Positions 43,388 through 51,917 of a stretch of DNA of 64,000 bases are shown here, piece by piece; the first letter of the stretch is position 1, and each line of letters starts with the position of its first letter. A program made the translations under genes and the position numbers. The notes under the pieces are model-generated. The model had not been told where the DNA came from, did no database searches, and saw only the letters and a list, made by a program, of their open reading frames with translations. Source of the stretch: DASPOJ01 sp050014395 (GTDB lineage: Bacteria > Acidobacteriota > Terriglobia > Acidiferrales > UBA7541); the NCBI GenBank assembly GCA_050014395.1, contig JBEKDK010000004.1, positions 1 through 64,000 of the forward strand, read 5' to 3'.

Positions 43388-44590
43388 ATGACCGCCGCCA
43401 CCGAAACGAAAAATATCGCCGCGCACGGGGGCACGCTCGTCAATCGCGTCGTTCCGCCCAACGCCAGGGAAGAAATGCGGGCGCGCGCCGCCGCACTTCG
43501 CCCGGTGCGCATTGACGCTCGCGCCGCAAGCGAGCTGCTGCTGATCGCCACCGGCGGCTTCAGCCCGCTTGAAGGTTTCCAAACCAAGGCCGCGGCGCAA
43601 TCTGTCGTCGACAAAATGTCGCTCCCCGACGGCATGCTTTGGCCGCTGCCGATTCTGCTGCAACTCACGCCCGCCGAAGCTGGGGATGTGCGCGTGGGCG
43701 AGCGCGTCGTTCTTGTCCTCGATGGCGAGCCATTGGCCACGCTCGACGTGGAAGATCGTTTCACCGTGCCGGCCGACGAATGGGCGCCGAAAATCTTCGG
43801 CACCAGCGACGCGAAGCATCCGGGCGCTGTGGCTCTGCGCAACGCGGGCGAGATCGCCCTCGGCGGAAAAATCGAATGGCTAGGTGAGCCGACGCTTCCG
43901 GGATTAGGTGAGCGATGGCGCACGCCCGCCGAAACGCGGGCCGAGATTAGAGCGCGCGGCTGGAATACCGTGGCCGGCTTCCAGACGCGCAATCCCGTGC
44001 ATCGCGCGCACGAACACGTGCTGCGCATCGCGCTCGAAGTGACCGACGGATTGCTGCTGCATCCGCTGGTCGGCGAAACGCGCGCCGAAGATATCCCCGC
44101 CGACATTCGCATGCGCTGTTACCAGGCGCTGCTCGACAATTACCTGCCGCAAAAGCACGTGCTCTTCACCGTGTTGCCGGCCTTCATGCGCTACGCCGGT
44201 CCGCGCGAAGCCATTTTTCACGCGCTAGTGCGCAAGAATTTTGGCTGCACGCATTTCCTTGTCGGGCGCGACCACGCCGGCGTCGGCGGCTACTACGGTC
44301 CATACGAGGCGCACGAATTGCTGCGATCGGTTGCTGATCGCGGCCTGGATATCCAGCCGATTTTCTTCGACGAAGTTTTTTACTGCAATCGATGCGGTTC
44401 GATGGCCAGCCGCAAAACCTGCGCGCATCCCGACGACGCCCATCTCAGCCTAAGCGGCACGGAAGTTCGCCGCCGCTTGCGCGAAGGCTTGCCTTTGCCG
44501 GTGGAATTCACGCGGCCCGAAGTCGCCGCAGTGCTTGCCGAAGCGTTCCGCGAACCTGCCGGCGCAATCCAGGAGACGCAACGTGGTTGA
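43388..44590 (+). CDS. sat: Sulfate adenylyltransferase (ATP sulfurylase)
   Basis: 400 residues, the single-chain Sat type. It activates sulfate with ATP to give adenosine 5'-phosphosulfate (APS) in the cytosol. Key motifs are QTRNPVHRAHEHVL (ATP/sulfate site), LLHPLVGETRAEDIPADIRMRCYQALLDNY, MRYAGPREAIFHALVRKNFGCTHFLVGRDHAGVGGYYGPYEA and the late LSLSGTEVRRRLREGLPLP. The start ATG at 43388 has GGGAGA 9 bases upstream. It is the first gene of an operon behind the leader A attenuator; the next gene overlaps it by 8 bases. No APS kinase is present, so APS should go straight to the APS reductase encoded third. Confidence 0.96.
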   Translation: MTAATETKNIAAHGGTLVNRVVPPNAREEMRARAAALRPVRIDARAASELLLIATGGFSPLEGFQTKAAAQSVVDKMSLPDGMLWPLPILLQLTPAEAGDVRVGERVVLVLDGEPLATLDVEDRFTVPADEWAPKIFGTSDAKHPGAVALRNAGEIALGGKIEWLGEPTLPGLGERWRTPAETRAEIRARGWNTVAGFQTRNPVHRAHEHVLRIALEVTDGLLLHPLVGETRAEDIPADIRMRCYQALLDNYLPQKHVLFTVLPAFMRYAGPREAIFHALVRKNFGCTHFLVGRDHAGVGGYYGPYEAHELLRSVADRGLDIQPIFFDEVFYCNRCGSMASRKTCAHPDDAHLSLSGTEVRRRLREGLPLPVEFTRPEVAAVLAEAFREPAGAIQETQRG

Positions 44591-45353
44591 AATTCTTCTC
44601 GGTGTCGTCGGCGGCATTTTGGTCGGCGCTACCGGTTCGGGATTCGGCACCGTGATCACGCCGGTCCTGCTGCTCTTGGGCTATCGCCCGGCTGTGGCGA
44701 TCGGAACGACGCTCGGCGTGCTTGTAGCCACAAAATTTGTCGGCGCGGTGACGCACCATCAATTGGGTCACTGGCCGCGGCAACATGTCTGGCTGCTATT
44801 GGCCGGTGGCGTGGGCGGCGCGCTGGTGGCGGGCTACGCCGCGGCTACGTGGATGCCCGCACTTTCCGATGGAAATCGCTTGCTGGCGCGCCTGCTGGGG
44901 GCGGCCCTGCTCGGTCTGGCGGCGTTTATTTTCGGGCAGGAGCTTTGGACGAAATATGGGCGCGCACCGGTATTGGCAGACGAGATTCCGAAGGAGCGCG
45001 GCGGGCCAATGACGTTGTTTGCCGTCGGGATGGGCACGGGCGCAGCAGTGACGCTGACGGCGGCTGGCTCGGGCAGCGTTCTCGTTCCCGCGCTGGCCCT
45101 AGTGACGAATTGGAGCACGGCACAATTGGCCGCGGCCAGCAATTTGTTCGGCTGGGTGGTGGGCGCGATCGGAGTCCTATTGTTCTCCCACGCGGGAGCG
45201 TTCGAGTGGCCGCTGTTCGCAAAAGTTTTGGTCGGCACGCTGCCGGGAATCTATCTCGGCGCGATCGCTTCGCGCTACATCAAGCGCGGCTGGTTGCTGC
45301 GAGGCGTGGGCGTGATCGCAGTGATTCTGGGCGTGCGCCTGATTTTCCGGTAA
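44583..45353 (+). CDS. TauE/SafE-type membrane transporter in the sulfate assimilation operon
   Basis: 256 residues from a GTG at 44583, overlapping the sat stop by 8 bases. A polytopic membrane protein with about eight segments in two similar halves: ILLGVVGGILVGATGSGFGTVITPVLLLLGYRPAVAIGTTLGVLVATKFVGA and AVGMGTGAAVTLTAAGSGSVLVPALALVTNW, in outline. TauE/SafE family members are usually called sulfite or sulfoacetate exporters, but others take up sulfate or related anions. Co-translation with sat and control by a cysteine attenuator favour import of a sulfur oxyanion here. An efflux role for sulfite remains possible. The direction of transport is not shown by sequence. Confidence 0.85.
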   Translation: MVEILLGVVGGILVGATGSGFGTVITPVLLLLGYRPAVAIGTTLGVLVATKFVGAVTHHQLGHWPRQHVWLLLAGGVGGALVAGYAAATWMPALSDGNRLLARLLGAALLGLAAFIFGQELWTKYGRAPVLADEIPKERGGPMTLFAVGMGTGAAVTLTAAGSGSVLVPALALVTNWSTAQLAAASNLFGWVVGAIGVLLFSHAGAFEWPLFAKVLVGTLPGIYLGAIASRYIKRGWLLRGVGVIAVILGVRLIFR

Positions 45354-45391
45354 ACTTTCCGATAGGCCCTCACAAAGGAGAAACAAAGCGA

Positions 45392-46102
45392 ATGGATACG
45401 CTTCAACAGGATTCACTGCGGCAAGAAGTGGCGGCGCAGCAGCAAGCGGCTGAGTCGTGGGACGCTGCTCAGCTAATCAAATGGGGGCTCGAGCGATTCG
45501 GCAAGAACCTTTCAATTGCATCGAGCTTCGGCGCCGAGGATGTTGTATTGGTGGAACTCGCCAAGCGCGCGGGAGTTCCCTACCGCGTCTTCACGCTCGA
45601 CACCGATTTTCTTTTCCCCGAAACGTACACGCTGATCGACAGCACTGAAAGACTCTACGGCGTGCACGTCGAACGCACCCGCCCGGCGCTCACTCCTGAA
45701 GAGCAGGCCGCGAAGCATGGCGATGCGCTCTGGGGACGCGAGCCCAATCTGTGTTGCTCGATCCGCAAGGTTGAACCCCTGAAGAAAATGCTCTCCGGCC
45801 TGGACGCCTGGATCACCGGAATTCGCCGCGACCAGACCCCCCAACGCGCCAACGCCAAAAAGATCGATTGGGACGCCGGCTTCGGCCTGGTGAAAATCAA
45901 TCCGCTGGCCGATTGGACTTCCGATCGCGTCTGGGATTTCATTCGCGACAACAAAGTTCCTTACAACGCGCTGCATGACAATCATTACCCGAGCATCGGC
46001 TGCACCTATTGCACGCGCCAGGTGATGCCCGGCGAAGATCCGCGCGCCGGCCGCTGGTCCGGATTCACCAAGACCGAGTGCGGACTGCACGCAAAAGAGT
46101 AA
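45392..46102 (+). CDS. cysH: APS reductase CysH
   Basis: 236 residues from the ATG at 45392 with AAAGGAG upstream; a longer frame reaching into the transporter gene is not used. It reduces APS to sulfite with a thiol donor. The PP-loop IASSFGAEDVVLVELA is near residues 42-57. The [4Fe-4S] cysteines that mark APS rather than PAPS specificity are C121, C122, C204 and C207 (NLCCSIRKVEPL and SIGCTYC). The catalytic cysteine is C230 in KTECGLH. It is the last gene of sat-TauE-cysH, ended by a strong hairpin. Siroheme enzymes for the next step, sulfite reduction, are supplied by genes 3-8 kb downstream; the sulfite reductase is not in this window. Confidence 0.95.
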   Translation: MDTLQQDSLRQEVAAQQQAAESWDAAQLIKWGLERFGKNLSIASSFGAEDVVLVELAKRAGVPYRVFTLDTDFLFPETYTLIDSTERLYGVHVERTRPALTPEEQAAKHGDALWGREPNLCCSIRKVEPLKKMLSGLDAWITGIRRDQTPQRANAKKIDWDAGFGLVKINPLADWTSDRVWDFIRDNKVPYNALHDNHYPSIGCTYCTRQVMPGEDPRAGRWSGFTKTECGLHAKE

Positions 46103-46126
46103 CTTTTCGCTCTCAAAAATATTCTC

Positions 46127-46174
46127 AAGCCCGAGGCGCGCGTCGCGTAGCATTGCGGCGCGCGCCTTGGGCTT
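46127..46174 (+). terminator. Strong hairpin after cysH
   Basis: AAGCCCGAGGCGCGCG pairs with CGCGCGCCTTGGGCTT over 16 pairs with one G-U. It lies 25 bases after the cysH stop and ends in a short TTTC. A probable rho-independent terminator. Confidence 0.75.
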
Positions 46175-46207
46175 TCATTACGCCGCACGTTGAATAATAA
46201 TTCGCAA

Positions 46208-47062
46208 ATGCGCCGCGTCGATTTCAACGGTTTGGCCGTCCTCGCGCTCGAAAGCCGCCGCGCGCCGGAAACGGCCAAGCTGATCGCATCACGCGGCGGC
46301 CGGGCAATCGTTGCGCCGGCGCTGCGCGAAGTTCCTCTAGCATCGAATGTAAGAGCGCTTGAATTCGTCGACGCGCTGATCGCAGGCCAGTTTGATATCG
46401 CAATTTTTCTGACCGGCGTGGGCACCCGCGCGCTGGCCGGAATCGCGGACGCCGCCGGCAAGCGCGAGCCGTTTCTCGCCGCGCTGCGCAAAGTCGCTGT
46501 CGTGGCGCGCGGTCCGAAACCGCTGGCAGTTTTGCGCGAACTCAATGTTCCCGTCAGCGTCGCGGCGCCCGAGCCCAACACGTGGCGCGAACTTCTCGCC
46601 GCGCTGGACGCCGCCGTCTCGCAATTCCCTGTGCGCGGCCGACGCGTCGCTGTGCAGGAGTACGGCGTATCGAATCCCGAGTTATTGGCTGCGCTCACCG
46701 AGCGCGGCGCCACAGTGACGCCCGTGCCCGTCTATCAATGGGCGCTCCCCGAAGACCTTGAACCGTTGCGCGCGGCGATTGCCGCAATCGGGCGCGGAGA
46801 AATCGATATCGTGCTGTTCACGACGAGCGTGCAGATCGGCCACATTTTTCAAGTCGCCGCGCAAATGGACGCCGAAGCCAGCCTCCGGCGCGGCCTTGCG
46901 CGCATGGTGATCGCCTCGATCGGGCCGACCACCAGCGAGGCCCTGCAGCGGCACGGATTGAGCGCGGATATAGAGCCATCTCACCCCAAATTGGGCATTT
47001 TTGTGGACGAAACCGCGGCCCAGAGTGGCGCCATTTTGGTCCGCAAACGTGCCCTACCATAA
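46208..47062 (+). CDS. hemD: Uroporphyrinogen-III synthase
   Basis: 284 residues from the ATG at 46208; a TTG at 46190 would add 6. Two alternating Rossmann-like domains are apparent: GLAVLALESRRAPETAKLIASRGGRAIVAPALREVPL and the second with RRVAVQEYGVSNPELLAALTERGATVTPVPVYQW, IDIVLFTTSVQIGHIF and VIASIGPTTSEALQRHGLSADI. The SIGPTTSEAL segment is the best family mark. It makes uroporphyrinogen III, the branch point to heme and siroheme. It follows the cysH terminator and is separated from the GAF-ANTAR gene by 66 bases. Confidence 0.88.
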   Translation: MRRVDFNGLAVLALESRRAPETAKLIASRGGRAIVAPALREVPLASNVRALEFVDALIAGQFDIAIFLTGVGTRALAGIADAAGKREPFLAALRKVAVVARGPKPLAVLRELNVPVSVAAPEPNTWRELLAALDAAVSQFPVRGRRVAVQEYGVSNPELLAALTERGATVTPVPVYQWALPEDLEPLRAAIAAIGRGEIDIVLFTTSVQIGHIFQVAAQMDAEASLRRGLARMVIASIGPTTSEALQRHGLSADIEPSHPKLGIFVDETAAQSGAILVRKRALP

Positions 47063-47182
47063 ACCCTGTAAATGAATGATTAAAAGACGGTTAAACCCGG
47101 CGCCGGTTCGCGCCAAAATTTTGGTGGAATGCAGCGAAGACTTGCGTTGGACACCCCGCTCGCGGCCCCGCTAACATTGCAC

Positions 47183-47953
47183 ATGGACACCACTGCTCTG
47201 TCCCCCGTGGACGTACAAAGCGAAGTTCCCAACGACGTTCTAACCATTGATTTCGACTTTCTCCTCGAGATCACCAGCCGGATCGCCGCGGCCGATGAAC
47301 TCGATAAAGTGCTCGGGCGCGTGGTCGATTTTGTTTCAACTCTCGTGAAATGCGATTCCTGCTTCATTTACATTCTCGAAGGAAAGGAACTTATTCTGCG
47401 CGCCTCAAAGAATCCTCATCCCGATATCATCGGCCGTCTGCGTCTGCACGTCGGTCAAGGCATCACCGGATGGGTGGCTGAGCACAGAGAGCCGGTGACA
47501 GTTGCGCGCCATGCATCCAAGGATCCGCGCTTCAAAGTGTTTCACGAACTGCCGGAAGATAGTTTCGAGGCTTTCCTTTCGGTTCCCGTGCTGTGCCGCG
47601 GACGCCTCGTCGGCGTCATCAACCTGCAGCACAAGCAGCCTCACCATCACAGCAAGCGCCAGATTCAATTGATTTCGACGATCGGGTTTCTGGTCGGCGC
47701 CGAAATCGAAATGGCGCGCCTGGAAGGCGAAAATTCCGAATTAAACGAGCAACTTGAAACGCGCAAGGTCGTGGAGCGCGCCAAGGGAATTCTGCAACGT
47801 GAGCTGCGCATCAGCGAAGAGGAAGCCTATCTTTCGATGCGAAAGCAAAGCCGCCAGCGGCGTATGCCGATGAAAGATATCGCTTCGGCCATCGTGCTCA
47901 GCGACGAAGTGCATCGCGGCCGCAGCCCGGTCTCAAACGCTCGTACGGCTTAG
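47183..47953 (+). CDS. GAF-ANTAR domain antiterminator-type protein
   Basis: 256 residues from the ATG at 47183; an in-frame ATG at 47129 is an alternative. Neither has a good ribosome binding site. Residues about 20-185 form a GAF domain (CDSCFIYILEGKELILRASKN, LHVGQGITGWVAEHREPVTVA, FLSVPVLCRGRLVGVINLQHK), then a short coiled coil, then an ANTAR domain (ETRKVVERAKGILQRELRISEEEAYLSMRKQSRQRRMPMKDIASAIVL), an RNA-binding helix bundle. ANTAR proteins bind paired hexaloop hairpins that overlap terminators, often near nitrogen genes. glnA, PII and urease genes lie 6-16 kb downstream, and a porin-glnA intergenic hairpin is one possible target, untested. Confidence 0.87.
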   Translation: MDTTALSPVDVQSEVPNDVLTIDFDFLLEITSRIAAADELDKVLGRVVDFVSTLVKCDSCFIYILEGKELILRASKNPHPDIIGRLRLHVGQGITGWVAEHREPVTVARHASKDPRFKVFHELPEDSFEAFLSVPVLCRGRLVGVINLQHKQPHHHSKRQIQLISTIGFLVGAEIEMARLEGENSELNEQLETRKVVERAKGILQRELRISEEEAYLSMRKQSRQRRMPMKDIASAIVLSDEVHRGRSPVSNARTA

Positions 47954-47968
47954 GAAAACAATATCGGA

Positions 47969-48001
47969 CACGAGGCGTCCGCGTTGCGCAGGCGCCTCGT
48001 G
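47969..48001. terminator. Hairpin between convergent GAF-ANTAR and siroheme genes
   Basis: CACGAGGCG (47969-47977) pairs with CGCCTCGTG (47993-48001). It lies between two convergent genes and ends in GATGATTT on the plus strand. A probable bidirectional terminator. Confidence 0.55.
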
Positions 48002-48023
48002 ATGATTTACGTTGGTGGACGGA

Positions 48024-48977
48024 TCAGGATTCTGAGAGGCTGATATTTCGTTCGGCGGCGTCTGCGTCGAATGGAGCTTCGGCAGTTTCTTCGGCCACGT
48101 CCCCCGCAACCTCCGCCGAAATTTCTTCGGCGAATTGCAGCTCCGCTCGAACCTCGAAAGCCCCTGCGGCGGCCTGCGCGATTTCGGCTGTGGCTTCCGA
48201 TTTGGCTTTGGCCGCGACTTTCTCCACCGACCAATCGCGCGCCGCCATGGCGCGTTCGGCGGCAACGGCGCCGATCACGAGGAGCGCAGGCGCACCCAGC
48301 GTCGGCGCAAGGGCCACTTCACCCAGCGTCATCCTTACAACTTTCTGTTCGCGCCGCGTGGCGCAAGAAATCACCGCGCAAGGCGTGTCCGAGGAGAGCC
48401 CGCCGCGCACAAGCTCCTCGACGCGCGCCGCAACGTTCTGCCCCGGCATGTAGACCGCCAGCGTCGTGTCCTCGTCCGCCATTTGCACCCAAGCGGAGTC
48501 AGCCTTATCCCGGCTGTGATGATTGCTCACCAGCAGAAGCTTTGACGCTAGGCGCCGGTCCGTCAGCGCCACTTGCGCCGCCGCCGCGGCTCCCAGCACG
48601 GCCGTCACGCCCGGCACCACCTCGAACTCAACTCCAGCTCGCGCCAGCGCATCCATCTCCTCGCCCGCGCGGCCGAAAACCAGCGGATCGCCGCCCTTCA
48701 GGCGCACCACGGTGAGTCCTTGCTGCGCGTACTCGATCAGCCGGCGCTCAATTTCAGGTTGGGAGATCGAATCTTTGCCGCAGCGTTTGCCGACGTTCTG
48801 CACGCGTGCGCCGGGCGGCGCGAGCGCCAAGATCTCGTCGGAAACCAAATCGTCGTGCAAGATCGCATCGGCAACACGCAGTAGCCGCGCGGCCTTAAGC
48901 GTGAGCAACTCCGGATCGCCGGGCCCCGCGCCGATCAAATACACCTTGCCGGGAATCACGTATCCGTGACGCACCAT
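48024..48977 (-). CDS. cobA: Uroporphyrinogen-III C-methyltransferase
   Basis: 317 residues from the ATG at 48977 (MVRHGYVIPGKVYLIGAG), with AAGGAG immediately upstream; the next codon, GTG, is an alternative start with a better spacing. It methylates uroporphyrinogen III twice with SAM to give precorrin-2, for siroheme or cobalamin. Family motifs are VYLIGAGPGDPELLTLKAARLL, DAILHDDLVSDEIL, VRLKGGDPLVFGRAGEEMDAL, VEFEVVPGVTAVLGAAAA and VYMPGQNVAARVEELV. After the methyltransferase fold (about 245 residues) a tail rich in A and E has no counterpart I know; it may be a disordered extension. Precorrin-2 is then oxidised by the enzyme at 53541-54146. Confidence 0.92.
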   Translation of the reverse strand: MVRHGYVIPGKVYLIGAGPGDPELLTLKAARLLRVADAILHDDLVSDEILALAPPGARVQNVGKRCGKDSISQPEIERRLIEYAQQGLTVVRLKGGDPLVFGRAGEEMDALARAGVEFEVVPGVTAVLGAAAAAQVALTDRRLASKLLLVSNHHSRDKADSAWVQMADEDTTLAVYMPGQNVAARVEELVRGGLSSDTPCAVISCATRREQKVVRMTLGEVALAPTLGAPALLVIGAVAAERAMAARDWSVEKVAAKAKSEATAEIAQAAAGAFEVRAELQFAEEISAEVAGDVAEETAEAPFDADAAERNISLSES

Positions 48978-49180
48978 AACTCCTTGACATTTTGACGACC
49001 TGCCCATGCTAGCACCTGCGGGAACGGCGCTCATCAGAAAAATCGCGAAGGCGAGACCGGGCGGCCGGCGCCCCGGGCGGCTGGCTGGGGTCCGTAGGGC
49101 TCCAGCGTTGTAGGCAGGGGAGCGCACAAGTAAGATACAATGTTGAGAAACCTTTCTCTCGGGTGTGCGTATAGTAAGTG

Positions 49181-50419
49181 ATGAAGTCGCGTCTCAATCT
49201 GCGTGAGCCTATCTCCGTGGCGCTTGGCACCCTCTGGGAGCACAAGCTGCGGTCGTTCCTGATGTTACTGGGAATCATCCTTTCGGTCTCCACGCTGATT
49301 CTGGTGGTTTCGCTGATTTCCGGGGTCAATTTATACATTGCGGATCGCGTGGCGAATCTTGGCTCCAACGTTTTCTTGATCGCCCAATTTCCGATTATCA
49401 CGGATGTGACCGATCAGGTGAAAGCCGCCCGCCGCAACAAGCTCATCACTTGGGACGACTACGAGTATCTGCGGACAAACCTTAAGCTACCGGAGCGCGT
49501 GGGCGTCGAGGTGCGCGACCTCGCGCGCGTGCGCTACGGCAATAAGACGCTCGAGGACTGCAGCGTTCGCGGAGTGAGTTCCACGATCGGCGAGATGGAC
49601 GTCGAGGAGCCGGCGGAGGGCCGCTACATCAGCGACGACGACGAGTTGCACCGGTCGAACGTTGCGATGATCGGGTCCGACGTGGCCGCCAAGCTGTTTC
49701 CCAATGTCGATCCGCTGGGCCGCGAAATCATGGTGGATGGCAAGCCGTACCAAATCGTCGGCGTGGCCAAATCGATCGGCACCGTATTCGGGCAATCGCA
49801 AGACGAGTACGTCTACATTCCGGTCGAGGTTTTTCTGAAAGTTTATGACGTGGCCGATCGCAGCCTGACGATCAACATCCAAGCGCGCGGCCCCGATTGG
49901 ATGGCGCGCACGGAAGACGAAGCGCGCATGTTAATGCGCGCGAGGCGTCACTTGGCGCCCAATGAAAAAGACGCGTTCGGAATCCTGAATTCCGCGGCGC
50001 TGCTCGATCTGTGGAATCAGCTCACGGGCTCGATCGCCGCCGCGATGGTCGGAATCGTGTCTGTATTCCTGGTGATCGGCGGCGTGGTGATCATGAACGT
50101 GATGCTGGCCTCGGTCACGGAGCGCACGCGGGAGATTGGCGTGCGCAAAGCCATCGGCGCGCGGCATCGCGATATCCTGCTGCAATTTCTGTTGGAAGCC
50201 GGCGTGATGGCGGCGATCGGCGGAACGATTGGCGTGACGATTGCCTATGGCTTGGCAAGCTTGGTCGGCGCGACAACGTCCGTGCCCATGCACGTGCCGT
50301 TGACGGCGGTGCTTATCGCGTTGGGCGTTTCGACAGGCGTAGGGTTGTTCTTCGGGATTTATCCGGCGCGCAAGGCCGCGAAGTTGAGTCCGATCGAAGC
50401 GCTGCGTGCGGAAGTCTAA
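49181..50419 (+). CDS. MacB-like ABC transporter permease 1
   Basis: 412 residues from the ATG at 49181 (a GTG just before is in frame). The MacB-type permease plan is clear: an N-terminal helix LWEHKLRSFLMLLGIILSVSTLILVVSLISG, a large periplasmic MacB-PCD domain (RISDDDELHRSN, KLFPNVDPLGREIMVDGKPYQIVGV) and three C-terminal helices ending with ERTREIGVRKAIGARHRDILLQFL and GLFFGIYPARKAAKLSPIEALRAE. It couples to an ATPase and usually to a membrane fusion protein; neither is in this window. It pairs with a second permease 15 bases downstream, so a heterodimer is likely. Possible export of a lipopeptide, antibiotic or signal peptide; unknown. Confidence 0.88.
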   Translation: MKSRLNLREPISVALGTLWEHKLRSFLMLLGIILSVSTLILVVSLISGVNLYIADRVANLGSNVFLIAQFPIITDVTDQVKAARRNKLITWDDYEYLRTNLKLPERVGVEVRDLARVRYGNKTLEDCSVRGVSSTIGEMDVEEPAEGRYISDDDELHRSNVAMIGSDVAAKLFPNVDPLGREIMVDGKPYQIVGVAKSIGTVFGQSQDEYVYIPVEVFLKVYDVADRSLTINIQARGPDWMARTEDEARMLMRARRHLAPNEKDAFGILNSAALLDLWNQLTGSIAAAMVGIVSVFLVIGGVVIMNVMLASVTERTREIGVRKAIGARHRDILLQFLLEAGVMAAIGGTIGVTIAYGLASLVGATTSVPMHVPLTAVLIALGVSTGVGLFFGIYPARKAAKLSPIEALRAEV

Positions 50420-50434
50420 GGCGGAGAAGCCGCG

Positions 50435-51694
50435 ATGCCATTGATGCTCGGCGAAAACGCGAAGATGGCGCTGACCACGCTGCGTGAGAACAAAATGCGC
50501 TCGTTTCTCACCGTGTTGGGAGTGGTGATCGGAATCACTGCGCTGATTTCGGTAGCCTCGATTTTGGTCGGGCTGTATCAGGATGTGGACAACATGCTGA
50601 ACGACTACGGCCCGAACACTCTTTTCGTTTGGCGATTGTCGCCCGGAATACAAACCGGTCCGCCGACGGCGGAAGAACGCTCGCGAAAGACGCTTTCTTA
50701 CGACGACGTGCTGGCCATTCGGCAATTCTGCCCTGACGTGAAGTTGGTGACCGCCAGCCTTTACCCGCGAGTGAATTTTACGGGCCCACAAACGCCCGTG
50801 AACGCTCTGTACAAAGACCGCGAAGTGGACGGCGTGGATTTCTCCGGCAATCTGGTCGAATCGGAAGACGTCTTCAATTCGCGCCCGGAGGTCGGCCGCT
50901 TTTACTCGGAGGCCGAGGACCTGCACCGCTCCGATGTCGCGGTGATCGGCTACGACGTCGCGCAAGGGCTGTTTGGACCGGGAAATCCGCTCGGCAAACA
51001 AATCACCATCAGCGGCGTGCCCTACGAAGTGATCGGCGTATTCGGGAAACGCAAGGGGCAATTCTTCAAGGACCCGCAGGCGGATAAAGAAATCGACATT
51101 CCCTATCGCACGTATCAGAAACACTATCCGGCCGACGACGAAAATTTCATCGGCGCCGAAGCGTACCCCGGCCGCATGGCCGAGGCCGAAGACGAAATCA
51201 CGGCTGTGTTGCGGCGGCAGCGCAAGGTTCCATACGACAAGCCGGACAACTTCGGCATCTCCAGCGCGCAGCAAATTGCCGATCAGTTCCGCCAGATCAC
51301 CGGATCGGTGGCGCTGCTGATTGCCGTGATCAGTTCGATCGGACTGCTGGTCGGCGGCGTGGGCGTGATGAACATCATGCTGATGTCCGTAACGCAGCGA
51401 ACGCGCGAGATCGGCGTGCGCAAAGCCATCGGCGCGCGCAAACGCGACATCATTTGGCAATTTTTGACCGAGGCGATGGTGCTCACCGGCTCTGGCGGCG
51501 TGATCGGCGTGCTGTGCGGCGTCGGAATCAGTATGCTGATCAACGCGCTGGCGCCGAGCCTGCCTTCGAGCGTCCCTCTGTGGGCCGTGTTTTTGGGCAC
51601 GGGCATGTCGATGAGCGTCGGGTTGTTCTTCGGTATGTATCCCGCCGTGAAAGCCGCCCGGCTCGATCCCGTTGTTGCCCTCCGCTACGAGTAG
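50435..51694 (+). CDS. MacB-like ABC transporter permease 2
   Basis: 419 residues from the ATG at 50435 with GGAGAAG upstream. Same domain order as the first permease: an N-terminal helix (ENKMRSFLTVLGVVIGITALISVASILVG), a periplasmic MacB-PCD domain with DLHRSDVAVIGYDVAQGLFGPGNPLGKQITISGVPYEVIGVFGKRKG, and C-terminal helices with QRTREIGVRKAIGARKRDIIWQFLTEAMVLTGSGGVIG and GLFFGMYPAVKAARLDPVVALRYE. Together with the preceding gene it forms an operon-like pair without an ATPase. Strong similarity between the two suggests tandem duplication. Substrate unknown. Confidence 0.88.
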   Translation: MPLMLGENAKMALTTLRENKMRSFLTVLGVVIGITALISVASILVGLYQDVDNMLNDYGPNTLFVWRLSPGIQTGPPTAEERSRKTLSYDDVLAIRQFCPDVKLVTASLYPRVNFTGPQTPVNALYKDREVDGVDFSGNLVESEDVFNSRPEVGRFYSEAEDLHRSDVAVIGYDVAQGLFGPGNPLGKQITISGVPYEVIGVFGKRKGQFFKDPQADKEIDIPYRTYQKHYPADDENFIGAEAYPGRMAEAEDEITAVLRRQRKVPYDKPDNFGISSAQQIADQFRQITGSVALLIAVISSIGLLVGGVGVMNIMLMSVTQRTREIGVRKAIGARKRDIIWQFLTEAMVLTGSGGVIGVLCGVGISMLINALAPSLPSSVPLWAVFLGTGMSMSVGLFFGMYPAVKAARLDPVVALRYE

Positions 51695-51739
51695 TGCATC
51701 CCGCCTGATCGGCCAAATGCTCGCCGTGATCCCGTAGCA

Positions 51740-51770
51740 GCGATCGCCGCGGCTGGGCAACCGCGATCGC
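51740..51770 (+). terminator. Hairpin after the permease pair
   Basis: GCGATCGC at 51740-51747 and 51763-51770 (a palindromic octamer with extended CGCGG/CCGCG pairing) lies after the second permease gene. No T-run follows. Confidence 0.4.
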
Positions 51771-51917
51771 ACCCTCACACAGCTCGGAGATCGTTAGAAC
51801 CGCGGCATCGATAATTCGTCAATTACATTGCGCACCGTGGCGGCAGCATGTACAGTGTGCGCCGCTTCGGATGTGAGAAACGGCAGTTCTGTCCGCCGAC
51901 TTTCAAAGGGGGAAACG

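Noticed and set aside
49931..51778. A 615-codon frame on the minus strand over the permease genes
   Set aside because: Rich in H, R and Q with no domain; it is the antisense reading of two clear MacB-like permease genes in GC-rich DNA.
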